Origin: Anoplolepis gracilipes
Lineage: Eukaryota > Arthropoda > Insecta > Hymenoptera > Formicidae
Length of the DNA: 64,000 bases
Assembly: GCF_047496725.1 (NCBI RefSeq)
Contig: NC_132978.1
Span: forward strand, 13,646,001-13,710,000
Reading direction: 5' to 3'
A program made the translations under genes and the position numbers. Positions 1 to 20,298 of the stretch are shown here, in pieces (position 1 is the stretch's first letter; every line of letters begins with the position of its first letter). Under the pieces are notes generated by a model, which saw only the letters and a program-made list of their open reading frames with translations, searched no databases and was not told the origin of the DNA.

Positions 1-199
1 TTTACATGACATTTTGTCACTAGAAAAAAATTAGTAGCAGTTAATAATATAATGGTTATTTGCTATAATATAACTTATTATTAGGATGCTTATATATGCG
101 TAAATATAATCGAAGTAAAATCGCTTCTATGCTGTCTTGCTTGTATAATCTTTTATATAATTTCTATGATAATCTTTTATATACATACATAATATAAAG

Positions 200-254
<55 letters not shown>

Positions 255-319
255 AGTTGAGAAAAGACTAGACTTGTCATGACATCGTTACGTATTTCAT
301 ACATAAATATACACCATAG
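1..319. other. AT-rich intergenic DNA with an (AG)n tract
   Basis: No coding exon is recognisable. The only structure is an AG dinucleotide tract at about 201-247. Short open frames here come from the repeat. Confidence 0.6.
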
Positions 320-457
320 GGTCGCAGTACAGACTCTTGCACAACGTATATAATGCATATACGTAAAGAAGCTGATTGGTATATAAATACATGCACAAGG
401 AATTCAACCAATCGAATTCCTTGTGTATATGCGTTATACAAGAGACTGTGCTCCGGT
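320..457. mobile_element. Foldback element, family 1 (diverged copy)
   Basis: Two arms of about 60 bp are inverted around a core where CAAGGAATTC and GAATTCCTTG flank AACCAATC. The same core and arms recur, better preserved, at 45747-45897, so this is a repeated family rather than a chance hairpin. The left arm also carries TGATTGGT. No transposase is present, so it is non-autonomous. Confidence 0.65.
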
Positions 458-900
458 CCATAAGGCGAGAGCACACAACACAGACTCCTAACGCATAATA
501 GAATCAACCAATCAGAGTCCTCCATTTCTCTCCCCAAGATGGGAATGAAAAACTTTGATTGGTCAGTGGTCAGGTTAGGTGCATGAGCAAGCAGTGAGTA
601 AAGTGCGACGTGATGCGGTGCTATTTCGCTATTTGCCGGCCGTCAGCCGTCACTGTCGTCAGTCGTCAGTTGTCAGTCGTCAGTCGTCAGTCATCGGCGA
701 TTGACGGTCACGCGTAGCGGTATGGAAGTCGGTAGTCTCTCGTGATCGCTCTACTTAACGTGACCTTGCATTTTGCAGTTTACATCGATTATATTTATCA
801 AAGTCTGGCCGAAAATCTCAGCTCGGTGCTAGCTTGTGCTATTGTGAAGTGTTACTTCTCTTTTTTTTTTCATCATCTTTTATTTTCCTCTTTTTCTTCT

Positions 901-957
<57 letters not shown>

Positions 958-1361
958 CTCTCGCTCTCTTCCTCACATTTTTTTCTCGGTTGCGTTAACA
1001 ATAAAATCATCGATCAGAATCGGGTCACGTAACCGCACATATCTGCTCGTATCTCTTCGACAAAGAGGGAAAAGGATGATAACAATACTAATACAATGCG
1101 ACCTTCTGTGTGTCAAATCTAATCTCGCTGCTTCTTGTTGCGTGTGACTTGGCGCGAGATACGACGTGTCTCTTGATCTTCTGATTGACACTTTAGCTAG
1201 CTAGCTGCCTAGCATACGGTGTGACAAGTAGAGAGGTCACGCTTCTCTTCTGTTGTAAATGTACCACTTGTCGCACCGCCAATAATTGTAGCATCACGTG
1301 GCGAGTTATACATACTATTTCGTCATAGTCATCGTCATTGTGTTGTGACGATCAGTTAACA
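458..1361 (+). promoter_or_regulatory. TMEM135 upstream region and probable 5' UTR
   Basis: This 0.9-kb stretch precedes the TMEM135 start codon. It holds a weak palindrome around 497-573 (ACCAATCAGAG versus CTTTGATTGGT), a degenerate 7-bp minisatellite of GTCGTCA-like units at about 654-700, and a C-run plus (CT)n tract at 900-969. No TATA box or start site can be assigned from sequence alone. Confidence 0.4.
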
Positions 1362-6867
<5,506 letters not shown>

Positions 6868-7762
6868 AGTGTCGAGCACAAATGTAAAAAGTGACAATAT
6901 GTGTGTGTGTGTGCGCGCGCACATACACACATACACACATCTTGGGTTTTATTTTCTTCAAAAACATAATTTTTCAGAACCAAAGACAACAGAAAGATAT
7001 ATATATATACACATACATACATTATATTAAATGGATATGCGTTACTTGAATTTACACTTAATTATGAGTGATAAAACTCTATATTCTGTATAAGCTGTGA
7101 AATATGAAGAAATGTATATTTTAAAATACGGTAATTTAAAAATAAAAATATATATATTTTTTTTAATTTTTAGATCTAATTTAAAGTAATGGTGCTTGGA
7201 TGTTGTGATATTAAAGGAACTTAATACTTTTATATATAAAGAGAAAAGGAAAATAACTATTGTAACTCTCCTAATGTATTTAAATGTATAGTGTGTGGTG
7301 ATAATATAAATCAGGAAAATATGTGAATGATATAGTTGTGCATGGGTGCCCATATAGCACAGAAAGGCCAAAAGACATCTTAAAGATATCTAAAAGATAA
7401 TGAGACACCTAAATCGTCTTTTAATTGTGTCTTTGAGGGACATGTGTTGTCTGGGTGTGATTATTATATCAATGTCAATAATAAATGTGTTCACATAGCA
7501 AGAGAGAAAACTTTCTTTTACTTTCATTTCTGCAATATATTATAAAACAATTATTATTTTATATTTACTGCGTACTTCATATTTATCATTTATATATTTA
7601 TATTTATAATGTAACCGTTTTTTTTTTCTTTTTTTTTTTTCCCACAGAGGGATGTGTGGATTTATATATTTTTTTAATCAATTTTATTATAAATACATAG
7701 TTATTTGTTGGAATACAAGCCATTTGTGATAAACGATAATATTCTATATAATAATAAAATAC
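6868..7762. other. Convergent 3' gap between TMEM135 and LAS1
   Basis: This 895-bp gap should hold both 3' UTRs. AATAAA at 7480-7485 is a candidate poly(A) signal for TMEM135. TTTATT at 7683-7688 is AATAAA on the minus strand and suits LAS1. A short GT/CG/CA microsatellite lies at 6900-6940. No gene is seen. Confidence 0.5.
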
Positions 7763-10202
7763 CTATGCGTTTACATTTGTTTTTTTAGCGATTTCCAATG
7801 CTCTATTCATTATTAAATCTGTGATATTTTTGTCACGTTTTCTCTCTATCTTTTTCTTTTTTCGCAATACGTTTTCCCACTTAATATGACTTTGCGTTTT
7901 CAAATTTTTACGATGTACAATACCAGCAATTATTTGTGAGTCTAGGATTGAAACTGAATGTTTTGACGGATTTACTTTAAGTGGTTCTAAACTCTTTAAC
8001 GAATCCATCTGCCATGGCAATAATCCAATAGGACACTCGGCCCATTGATAAGAGAGAAGAGTATCTAGAAACAAGATAAAAAAATATTTAATATTATTGA
8101 TCTTCTAAATTAGTGCATAAAAAAAAACTTATTCGTATATAAACGTACCAGGTGCTGGCTTCCAATGTAAATTGCGAATTATTTGATCGGTTAATAAGTA
8201 AGCAGTTTTCTTTTTAGTCGTACGTTGTTTCTTGTATATTTTTACTTTATTTTTTGTTGAACTTGTATCAAAATCTTCAACGGTAAATATTTTTTCTTCA
8301 TAGATATAATTGTTGCTGTCTTCATCATACTTTTGGAATGTATAAATTTTAAGTAAATTTAACAAATGTTTTTTTGCCTGCACATTTATTTTCGATGAAA
8401 CAAACTTTAAAACTGGTTCTATCAACCTTGCAGAGAATTCATTTACATGTAATAAAAGTTTTGATACAAAATTTATATCAATAAGAAAATGCGGTATGGT
8501 ACTCGTAATATCTAACCATAAGACATTCCGCAAATATGGATGATTATGATGTACGAGCTCTTTGAGATGTTGACTTAGAGATATTTTTGAAGCTAGTTTT
8601 GTGCTCTTTGTTGTTTGCTTACATTCCAAAGTACGAGAAATATTTTGAGCCAAATCTAGTTGAATAAAGCTATAAACAATAGAGATTATCCATAAAGTAG
8701 CGAGAATTCTTTTTTCCTTGCTTTCTTGTTCTTGATTTATAATACTTAGCAGCTTAAATATCAATACGTCTAATATTTTTTTGTTATGCAGCAAGAAAAT
8801 GATATCTTTCCAAAATTGAAGTATACCGGGCGGTAAAATCTTTCTTTTTAAGTCAATATTTTTTCTTCCTTTTTGTTGAAAAATTTGCAGAACATCTGAA
8901 TTTGGTAGAAAAGCTTCATTCTTCAGTAATACATTGCAAATTATGTCACTCTTCTTATGTATCGTGATTAAAGATTTGTTTTCAGTCAAATGCATAGATA
9001 TCTCGGATAAAAGTAAAGCTTGTGCACCTTTCAAATTATATTCCTTATCGATCTTTATAGTTTTTCCATAAATGAATATGTATTTGTTTTCATCATTATC
9101 TGAAGTTTTATTGCAATATTGGGACGACATATACGTTCGTAAATCTTGCAATATTTCTCTATTAAAAAATTAATTCAAAGATAAAATCTTATCGATATAT
9201 AATTGAATTCCATACTTTGTGAAATTATTGTCCAAAGGAAGAAAGTTATGACAATAAATTAACATCATTTAGTTTACAACAAAAATATACATACTGTAAT
9301 TGTACCTCTGGTAAATTTGACACTAATTTATAACCAGCATCGATATATAAACTGACAGCTGTCCAAAGTTCGATTAAATCTGAAAAGGCCTGTATCTCTT
9401 CGAGTTCTTCCTTTTCTTTTACTACATTAGCTTTTTCCATATAACATTTTTCTATCGCACATGCCTCAGCTGCCCAATATTCATCCTTTAAAAAAAAAAA
9501 TTAATATTTAGAAAGAGTACATATTATTATATAATACATTATATTCAAAACAGATAAACATACATGTAACCATTGGAGCAATATATTAATCGCTATTCTC
9601 AATACTCCAAGGGAAGGTAATTCATATCCATGAGCAGCTTGATGCCTTAAACTAACTATCCACTCTGGAATTTTTAGTTGTTTGGCAATCCGAAATAGAG
9701 ATGTCTGTTTTGTATGCCCTATATTGCAAAAATGGTTCAAGAATCTCATGATAGTGGTAGAATACATTAAACTCAAATCATTTTCACAGTACATTGGCAG
9801 CTCGCCATTGTCAATTTTGGACGTCCATTCACGATCTCGAAGGCATACTTGCAAAATTGATAAAGTGCAGTCGACACCCACCGGTAGTTTCGGGATCCTG
9901 AAAAAAATTCCTTTCAGTATTCTTTTAAAAAGAGTTTCCTCTAATGAATTAAATAATGCGTAATCGCTGTAATTATACCTAGTTTTCCATGCTAAAAGCG
10001 CTTCGTATGCTTTCGTTTGTTCGATCACATCGTTGGAGTAAATTTGTCTGTACACCTCGTGCCATTCCGTTCTTGCAATATCAACAAAAGAAAATCATTA
10101 TTTAATTTCGGTTATTTCTCGCATTTCATTAAAACTCATTTGAATTAGTACTTACAGAGAAAACCATGGCACTTGCTTTATATCATCGCGCTTTGCGGAC
10201 AT
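7763..10202 (-). CDS. LAS1L: LAS1-like pre-rRNA ITS2 endonuclease, six exons
   Basis: Exons in transcript order: 10156-10202, 9979-10071, 9564-9897, 9295-9485, 8149-9158, 7763-8064, giving 658 residues. The N-terminal Las1 domain is unmistakable: VPWFSLTEWHEVYRQIY, AWKTRIPKLPVGVDCTLS, then LRHQAAHGYELPSLGVLR. R131 and H136 form the R-x4-H HEPN nuclease motif. LAS1 cleaves the ITS2 spacer of pre-rRNA in the nucleolus in a complex with the Grc3/NOL9 kinase. The long middle is poorly conserved; the C-terminus ends in a basic stretch typical of nucleolar proteins. The start was chosen because ATG at 10200-10202 gives phase-2 splicing into the conserved VPW segment, while the ATG nearer the donor does not. 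It is head to head with the RNF126 gene, 0.8 kb away. Confidence 0.92.
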
Positions 10203-10411
10203 CTTTGCTTTACATCAATATTTATGCTTTACTTTTGAGCCTACTTTTAAAAGCTTGTTTCAATAAATTTCTCGTTCATTTATGTGGAACTTATGTGGTA
10301 AATACAATAAATTTTTTAAACTATTCTTGCCCGCAGAGTACACGTAAGACCGTCAGCCGTCAGGAGTTAGGAGATAGAGTAAAGTCACTATAATCTAGTG
10401 ACTTTAAGAAT

Positions 10412-10553
10412 AGCTTAGTTTACACCGAGCACTTGATACGCGTATTAAGTACTATACTAGCCAATCATAGTCAGTCTTCTAAAAAAATGGAATGGCTGTG
10501 ATTGGCCAGTAGTATTTAGTACGCGTATCAAAATATGTCGGAGTAAACTAAGC
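10412..10553. mobile_element. Foldback element, family A
   Basis: This 142-bp palindrome runs from AGCTTAGTTTACACC to GTAAACTAAGCC. Its arms contain GATACGCGTA and TAGTACGCGTATC, with CTAGCCAATCA and TGATTGGCCAG close to the loop. Near-identical copies lie at 45190-45331 and 45471-45588, and a fragment at about 44796-44821. Confidence 0.8.
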
Positions 10554-10595
10554 CAATGATGTTTGTGTCGACTTGTGTCGCTAAATGGAAAGCAT

Positions 10596-10722
10596 CCAAT
10601 AGCTGTCGTAAGTCGGATGTCGGAGTAGTTGACCAATCACAGTTGACTTTAGAGAAGAATACTCGAATATGATTGGGCAACTCTTTCTATATCCGACTTA
10701 CGACTCTATGTAGAACCAGCCT
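10596..10722. mobile_element. Foldback element, family B (diverged right arm)
   Basis: The left arm carries AGCTGTCGTAAGTCGGATGT then TTGACCAATCACAG; the right arm is partly degenerate (CCGACTTACGACTCTATGTA). It is a member of the family best preserved at 35346-35490. Confidence 0.75.
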
Positions 10723-10725
10723 TAT

Positions 10726-10868
10726 GGCTCTTGCACACTGAACGTGATAAGCAATGCGCGATGAGCAATATCCATAGGAAAGAAAGAGAGAGAAATATCT
10801 TTTGTCCGAAAAAATAGAACACTCATTGGATATCGCGCATCGCCCATCGCGTCCAGTGTGGGAGAGCC
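10726..10868. mobile_element. Foldback element with GGCTCTTGCACAC ends
   Basis: The left arm (GGCTCTTGCACACTG, then ATGCGCGATGAGCAATATCC) is inverted at the right (GGATATCGCGCATCG, then CAGTGTGGGAGAGCC). The arms are imperfect, the loop is purine-rich, and a CATTGG remnant lies near it. Confidence 0.55.
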
Positions 10869-10940
10869 AATATCGTTGAGCCGAGTTGAGCCGAGCCGAG
10901 TCGAGCCGAGCCGAGCCGAGCCGAGCCGAGTTGAGCCGAA
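10869..10940. repeat. (GCCGA)n pentamer tandem repeat
   Basis: About twelve units of GCCGA/GTTGA lie directly upstream of the RNF126 5' end. This gives a GC-rich island in AT-rich DNA. Confidence 0.85.
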
Positions 10941-11006
10941 TCAATTCAACTGTAATTACGACATTACGACTACTGATAACTAGAGAAGGTAAGGGACACG
11001 TTAAAC

Positions 11007-12434
11007 ATGGCGGAGGCCGTTGTGGACGGGAGTCCAATGTCCCGATTTTTTTGCCACAAATGCAGTGTCGAAATTGAGCGTTTGTTACCAGTAAGTACTT
11101 TGCAATGTATTTTGTAACGATTATTTACTTGTTGTATTGTTTTGACGCGTGTAAGTTCGTAAAAGCATTGTAAAAAGGATGGTTGCACCGAGAAACTGTC
11201 ATTACGATGTCATGTGCGGAAAGTTCGTCTTCCACTTTATGTTCTTATGAAAAATAATATTTTGATCTATTTTTCGATCTTTTACGTCAAATAAATCAAT
11301 TACTATCAAGTGCTATTTGCGTAAAAATTGTATTTTTCTCTTCCTACATCTTTTTTGTATAATAATATCTGCGAAATTTTGAAATTGTTTGACATGAATC
11401 ATATTTGCGACAATCGTCTTACGAAACGATTCTTCTCTAAAAAGTATAATACGTTTATTCTACGATCATTACATATTTATTATTTGCGATAAAAACTTGG
11501 CGTTTGGATGAAATAATGTACTTTACTTAACCTTTAACTATTCTAAACGTGTTTACATTTGTTTGAAATTTAACTTTCAGTTTCAGCCAAATGTATATAT
11601 GCATGATTCAATTATGTATTCTATATATAGAATTATTAAGGCGTAAAAATCATATAATAATTAAATAAAAAGTATATACAAGATTTGTATTTGAATCTAC
11701 TAAATAAAAAAAAATTATATTTTGTGTGTATGTCAATTCTGTTGTATTTTTTTTTATATTTTTTGCATTTAAAATGTTTATTATCTTGTTATAGCTTCAG
11801 AGAAAGAAAGAAAGAGAGAGAGAGAGAGAAAGAGTTTACAAAGTCCACTCTATTTCTCTCTTCTGCAGTCTTTCTAAGACAATAAAATGAGCTATTTCAT
11901 GTTCTTATTGTTATTATTACTACTACAACTACTACTACTACTGCTACTGCTACTGCTACTGCTACTGCTACTGCTACTGCTACTGCTACTGCTACTATTA
12001 CTACTGCTACTACTACTACTGCTACTACTACTACTGCTACTACTACTACTACTACTACTACTACTGCTACTACTACTACTACTGCTACTACTACTACTAC
12101 TACTGCTAATACTACTGCTACTGCTACTACTACTACTGCTACTACTACTACTGCTACTACTACTACTGCTACTACTAGTACTGCTGCTACTACTACTACT
12201 ACTACTGCTACTACTACGACTAATATCATTATTATTACTACTACTGCTGCTACTACTATTATTACTATATAAAACATTAATGCAACAAAAAATACATTTA
12301 TTTATTTAGTACATATGATTAAATTTACAATTGTTTAACTTAAATATAAATATATATAAATGTGTACACACATCCATGTTTAAATATACTTTATATATTT
12401 CAGCTATACAGTTGTAAATTTAATCACATGTATT

Positions 12435-12480
<46 letters not shown>

Positions 12481-15400
12481 TTAAACAATAAGTCTGTTAA
12501 TCTTGCAACTTAAGATGTCATACAACATAGACTTGATGATGATTGATATTTTATTTTTAATTAGAACTACACGTGTCCACGATGTGCATGTGGTTTTATC
12601 GAAGAGCTGGAAAGTAGCAGCAATGAAGGTAGTTCAGGTATGGATGTGAATAGTGAAGATCTGAGCGATGTGGACGTCGATATCTTAGGATATAACGTGA
12701 GTAATCTAATTTAATTAAAAATTATTAATTTGTAGCAATTAAAAAATGCATAATTATTATTAATACTATCTACTTGATACAGTCTTCACAGCGCTCCGAT
12801 CGTGATCGTGACATAATAGAAATGATAATGGGACTGTCGAATACATATACCAATCAACAATCAAGTACCAATCAACCATCGGGTGCAGGTAACAGAAACT
12901 ATGTGCTTGGAAGTAGAAGAAGATCTAATTGGTCTCGCGCTCCTCAAGATGGACGTCGTACCAGTAGGTATGTCATATTTTTTTCCCATGCTATTGGACA
13001 CTATTGGTATTACATTTTGCGATGCAATTTTAAATTTTCAGCAATAATTGATAAATAATTGACATATTTTTTGCTCGTTCAAATGTTTGATAGGACAAAT
13101 GGAGTGTCTGTCTTTCTTTTTTTTATTTTTAGTACGGTAAAATGTAAAGTGTATATCATTCATTTGAATGTCATTATAGCATAGCTTTTACATCTTTTTT
13201 GTTATACAGACTCCAGAATGAAATTTTATTTTAGATTTTAATTCTTTTTATTATTATTATTGTTATTATTGTTGTTATTATTATTATTGTTGTTGTTGTT
13301 GTTGTTGTTGTTGTACGTACGTGGGTAAAGTTTTTTTGTTCTTTTTTTTTTTTTAACTACTGTACACAATATAATGACACAAACTGGGGAAGAACAACAT
13401 TTAAAAAATAAGAATCAATAGTATTTCTTTTAACAATGTATGTGTGAAATATTTATTTCAATTATTATACGAGTTTTATAAATCAGTTTTAAGATGGTTT
13501 ATCCGGCCGTCGAGACATTACATCCGCGTGTATGGCAAATTTTTAAGATAATAATTTTGATCTACTTTTTATTGACGATAGCAATCGTAGAAGACAAGAG
13601 AGCCTGCCGGTACCTATAGAGAATTTCATACAAGATTTTATCTTCAATCTGTCTGGAGCAGCAAGTTTAGGCAATTCTGTGGGACAAGATGCGCAGCCAT
13701 CTGTGTAAGCTGTTTTATATGACAAATTATTACTCTAATTAAGTCATATAATTATATAACACATAAATTGGTATTATATTTCATGAGCATGAATAATATA
13801 GATAGATCAATGTTCTCTCACAATATGCTAATTTATATATTTTTCCGAGATATATCTCAATCAAACAAGTATAATTTATTCCATTTTAGTTATAATTTTT
13901 GGATATGTTATAATTGTAAGCTATAAAATATTTTATATTTATTATAAATATAAAATTTTCCTTAGAAATGTTTATTTCTATAACATTTTAATCTTCTTGC
14001 CTCTAACGTATATATCATATGTATCTTACGCATCTTCTAATCTCTGCACACAATTATTATTTTAATATGCTTGTTCAACAGTGTCAACCACACAGTATAA
14101 AAATTCAAAAAGTTTATTTATCCATGGGAGCACAAGTTATTAACAATTTTATTTAACCTTTAGTGTTACTAAAATAAAACAAAATAATGTAGATTCAATA
14201 TTAGACTGTTCTTGGGAAATCCTGGAGATTATGTTTGGGGTCGCGACGGATTAGATGCTATTGTTACCCAATTATTGAATCAAATGGACGGTACCGGACC
14301 TCCACCTTTACCGCGCAAGCAGATTGATGAGATACCTACAACAGCTATATCGCAAAGCCAAGTTGGTTAGTATATCTAACAATATACATTAATATCTAGT
14401 TTGCAATATATATTCTTGCGATTTTTTCTTTTAGATCCTTATCAACCTGAAGAGCACAACATCAACATATACAATGTTCTAAGACCAAATTACGAAAAAA
14501 AATGGTTGATGAGGATCTAAAAAAAAAGTCTTTCCTAAGAGCTCTATTAACTTTTTGTGCCTTGAGCTTTTCTACAGAAGCATATTTTTCAACAACAGTA
14601 CATTTGTTTTGCCTATACCTATATCATAATTTTTTTTAAATTTCTTAATTATTGAGCGATGTTTCTTCTTTTATTTTTTGTGCAGACTGTAAGCTACAAT
14701 GTTCCGTTTGTTGGGAAGATTTCAAGCTATCGGAACCTGTTAGACAGCTGCCTTGTCAGCATGTTTATCATGCACCATGCATTATACCGTGGTTGGAATT
14801 AGTAAGATTCTTAATTTTATTAACGCGCGCGCGTGCACTTTTTACATTTTAATATAAACCTTGATAATTTGATCTTCTTTCTCTCATTTATCTTTTTATT
14901 TTCTAGCATGGAACTTGTCCCATTTGCAGACAAAATTTGGGAGATCAAAACTCAGTTGAAGCGAACCAAGATACCGGACCCAATTTGGCCGGATCTGCTG
15001 CATTAGCCGGATCGAGTTTTGCCGCTTTATTCAGGTAATTTCTTAGATGATATTTACAAATTTAGACTTTCTAAAACCGGTGTATTCAATCCTCAATGAT
15101 GAAATTTTATAAATGTTTTTTCTTTTAAGCCAGACATTTTATTTGAGGCAAAAGTAAAATATATCTAATATGGATATTACATATTAATGTTTGATAAAAA
15201 AAACTATGGATTAATATCTAATACAATTGATCATTTTATCTATTCATATTTACTGTAATTCAAAATTATTGATTGAACGTTTAATTTTTCAAAATGAAAT
15301 ACAGTTATCTTAGAAGAATCTTAAACGGCATTTATTATTATAGTTTCTCGTTTCCCTGTTTTCTTTTCTATTTATAAAAAAAATTCTATTGGCCGCGCGA

Positions 15401-15692
15401 GCGTGTGTGTGCGTGCACGCGCGCGCGCACGCGTTTATATATATAGAAAAGAGAAAATAGAAAAAAAAGAGACAGGAAGCTGCATAAATAATTGTCGATT
15501 CTCTTAATATATGATATAAAAATATAATTATACTATTATATATGTGTGTGCGTGTGCGTGTGCGTGTGCGTATGCGTGTACATATATTTGTCACATTTAC
15601 TTACATTTTATAGGGCAGCAAACGAAGCAAATCGAACAGGACAACCAATCAGTCGGACATCATCTTCATCATCATCTACTTCATCAGAATAG
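11007..15692 (+). CDS. RNF126: RNF126/RNF115-type RING-H2 E3 ubiquitin ligase, eight exons
   Basis: Exons: 11007-11090, 12565-12696, 12783-12967, 13582-13704, 14193-14365, 14686-14801, 14907-15034, 15614-15692; 339 residues. The N-terminal zinc ribbon uses C16, C19, C32 and C35 (FFCHKCSVEI, then YTCPRCACGFIEEL). This module in RNF126 binds BAG6 and ubiquitin in quality control of mislocalised membrane proteins. A low-complexity middle leads to VTQLLNQMDG and the RING-H2 domain with all eight ligands: C238, C241, C256, H258, H261, C264, C275, C278. The tail is serine-rich. The architecture and length match the RNF126/RNF115 family; the two vertebrate paralogues cannot be separated here. Intron 1 carries a long ACT repeat, and intron 5 holds a possible extra exon with a stop (see findings). 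Confidence 0.9.
11091..11917. other. RNF126 intron 1, unique part
   Basis: AT-rich intron DNA; a short GA tract lies at about 11800-11832. Nothing else is recognised. Confidence 0.5.
11918..12262. repeat. (ACT/GCT)n trinucleotide repeat, about 340 bp
   Basis: ACT and GCT triplets alternate for about 340 bp in RNF126 intron 1. In one frame this reads as an uninterrupted poly-leucine frame and in another as Val/Ala. It is intronic simple sequence, not a gene. Confidence 0.95.
12436..12477. repeat. (CA)n microsatellite
   Basis: Pure CA dinucleotides in RNF126 intron 1, about 90 bp upstream of the exon 2 acceptor. Confidence 0.9.
12968..13581. other. RNF126 intron 3 with a (TTA/TTG)n repeat
   Basis: A T-rich trinucleotide repeat lies at about 13243-13313. 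There is no other recognisable structure. Confidence 0.5.
15035..15613. other. RNF126 intron 7 with alternating CG/GT tracts
   Basis: Short alternating purine-pyrimidine tracts are present at 15390-15440 (CG/GT) and 15541-15577 (GTGC/GT). No exon is seen. Confidence 0.5.
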
Positions 15693-18497
<2,805 letters not shown>

Positions 18498-18962
18498 CAG
18501 GGTGTTCCACCGAAAGTGACCACTCTCTTTCATCTTTTGAACTAAAAGAAATAGACTGTAAAGAACAATATATCTAGTTAAATTTTTTTTTAACCGAATT
18601 TCTATTGTGAGCATAGTGGTCGCTAATAAAAGCTTCCCTTTCATCTTCTACAATATACAATGGCCAATTTCCAACTTCTGTTATCTAATGACAATATATG
18701 ATATATGTCAATTTCTAACGTAAAATCAAAAGTTGATCGTAACGCACATAGCTTTTGTAAGTGACTACTATCCTCACAGAGATGAGTTCAGCTTACTAAC
18801 TCAATCCGACATTAAAAGAATATCAATATGCAAGATCATTATGTGTTTCAATTGTCACGTAACTTCTCTATTTTAATTTGATATGTATTTTTCAAGATCT
18901 ATTCTAATCTCTCTTTAATTTAAAAGATAAGAGGTAATCACTTTTAGGTGGTACACATCCTG
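18498..18962. mobile_element. MITE-like element with CAGGGTGTTCCACC ends
   Basis: The left end CAGGGTGTTCCACC, followed by AAAGTGACCACTCT, is matched in inverse orientation by the right end (AATCACTTTTAGGTGG, then ACACATCCTG). The diverged inverted repeats are about 45-50 bp around about 360 bp without a coding frame. It directly abuts a (CA)n(CG)n tract at 18462-18497. The superfamily is not determined. Confidence 0.5.
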
Positions 18963-20107
18963 TATATATAAATAAATATATGTGAAAATAATTGTGTATA
19001 TTGCTATTTTTTGAATTTTTTGATATATCCACAGTTAGCCTATTTTCTCAACACAAATCTTATAATTTGTGACAGTGTAAAGTGTACAGTATTTATTTCA
19101 ATAGCAATCCTGAGAAGATGTAGACAAACACTGGTCATATTAAAGAATTATACAGAATTTGAGTTTACAAGCAAAGATAATATTTGTTTATTCTTGAACT
19201 TTATCTACTTTACGCTTATGGTAATAGATCTGACATTAAAAGAATGTCAATATGCAAGGTTATTATCTGTTTCAAACTGTGTCTGTGACACAACTTTCAT
19301 TTTAAATTTTACAATTTCTAATTGGTAACTAAATATATGGTACTCGATACTGGTACCATGTGCTGTTTTAAATTTTAACTCACTCTATCGTTTATATGTT
19401 TGCATTACACTATTGCAAGACAAATAACTTTATTTTATATATAAATAGCTACATTTTTTACTTATAATCTATATACATGAATATCGACTCAAATTTGAGA
19501 GAGAACAAATATTTTTTCAAATCTGTATTTATAACTTGCGAAATATTATAAAGTGGCTGTCTGGTTTAAAGAAATTTGATAAATTAAAGGAGAAAAAAGC
19601 TAAATACTTGCATTTTTTTATAATATCAAAAGATGTTTACAAATGTAAAATTTTCTCTTGCAAAATTATATACATTGATTTACATATTATATATACATAT
19701 ACATACATACATACATACATATATTTACATATACACACATATGATAGCAATAAAAAAATAAATTGTATGTACGTTACGAATTATCATTATATCTATAAAT
19801 CCACTACTTCTATATCATATTCTTACATGGAGCAAATAGCTCCGGGCCGTGATATTTGCTTGCGCGTGATCGCAATACAATACTAATTATATTATCAGTA
19901 TTATTTATATAATGCACTTGTACGTATATGCATGCACATAACAATGTTAATTCAACATTTTTCTAAAATTTTCAGACATTAGAATCTGCTTGACTACCAT
20001 TGATGACTCAAGCTTTAGCACTTCTAATGAGTATGGTTTCTTTTTTTCGAAATTACGAATCTTGAATAAGATAAAAATGCTGGAATCATGCATTAGCATT
20101 GTCATCA
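18963..20107. other. Convergent intergenic region, Spps side
   Basis: AT-rich DNA. A segment at about 19209-19255 is a diverged direct copy of 18818-18864 inside the neighbouring MITE. A TACA tetramer tract lies at about 19698-19740. No gene is recognised. Confidence 0.45.
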
Positions 20108-20115
20108 TGTTCATC

Positions 20116-20173
<58 letters not shown>

Positions 20174-20233
20174 CCATCACCATCACCATCACCATCACCA
20201 TCATCATCATTATCATCATCAGCAGCAGCAGCA
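20108..20233. repeat. (ATC)n trinucleotide repeat in the Spps 3' region
   Basis: CAT/ATC triplets for about 120 bp, just past the Spps stop codon in the transcribed direction. On the transcript strand this is (GAT)n, probably within the 3' UTR. Confidence 0.85.
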
Positions 20234-20298
20234 ACAGATTGATTTGTATATCATATTATGTATATTATAAGTGATATTGACATTATCTAATAGAGTTT

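Larger units (their letters stand above)
10203..11006. promoter_or_regulatory. Bidirectional promoter region of LAS1 and RNF126 genes
   Basis: About 800 bp separate the two start codons. Most is occupied by three consecutive foldback elements and a (GCCGA)n repeat, leaving little unique DNA for a core promoter. A short extra palindrome (AGTCACTATAATCTAGTGACT-like) sits at 10384-10404. Confidence 0.6.

Noticed and set aside
7335..7460. Possible MITE around GTGCCCATATAGCAC in the TMEM135/LAS1 gap
   Set aside because: Ends do not form a convincing inverted repeat and no second copy is visible in the window.
11887..12309. A 140-residue poly-leucine frame and an opposite Val/Ala frame
   Set aside because: Pure ACT/GCT repeat inside RNF126 intron 1 with no non-repeat coding flank.
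19011..19328. A 105-codon frame in the convergent gap
   Set aside because: AT-rich, no domain, and overlaps a repeat copy; no splice-linked partner exons.
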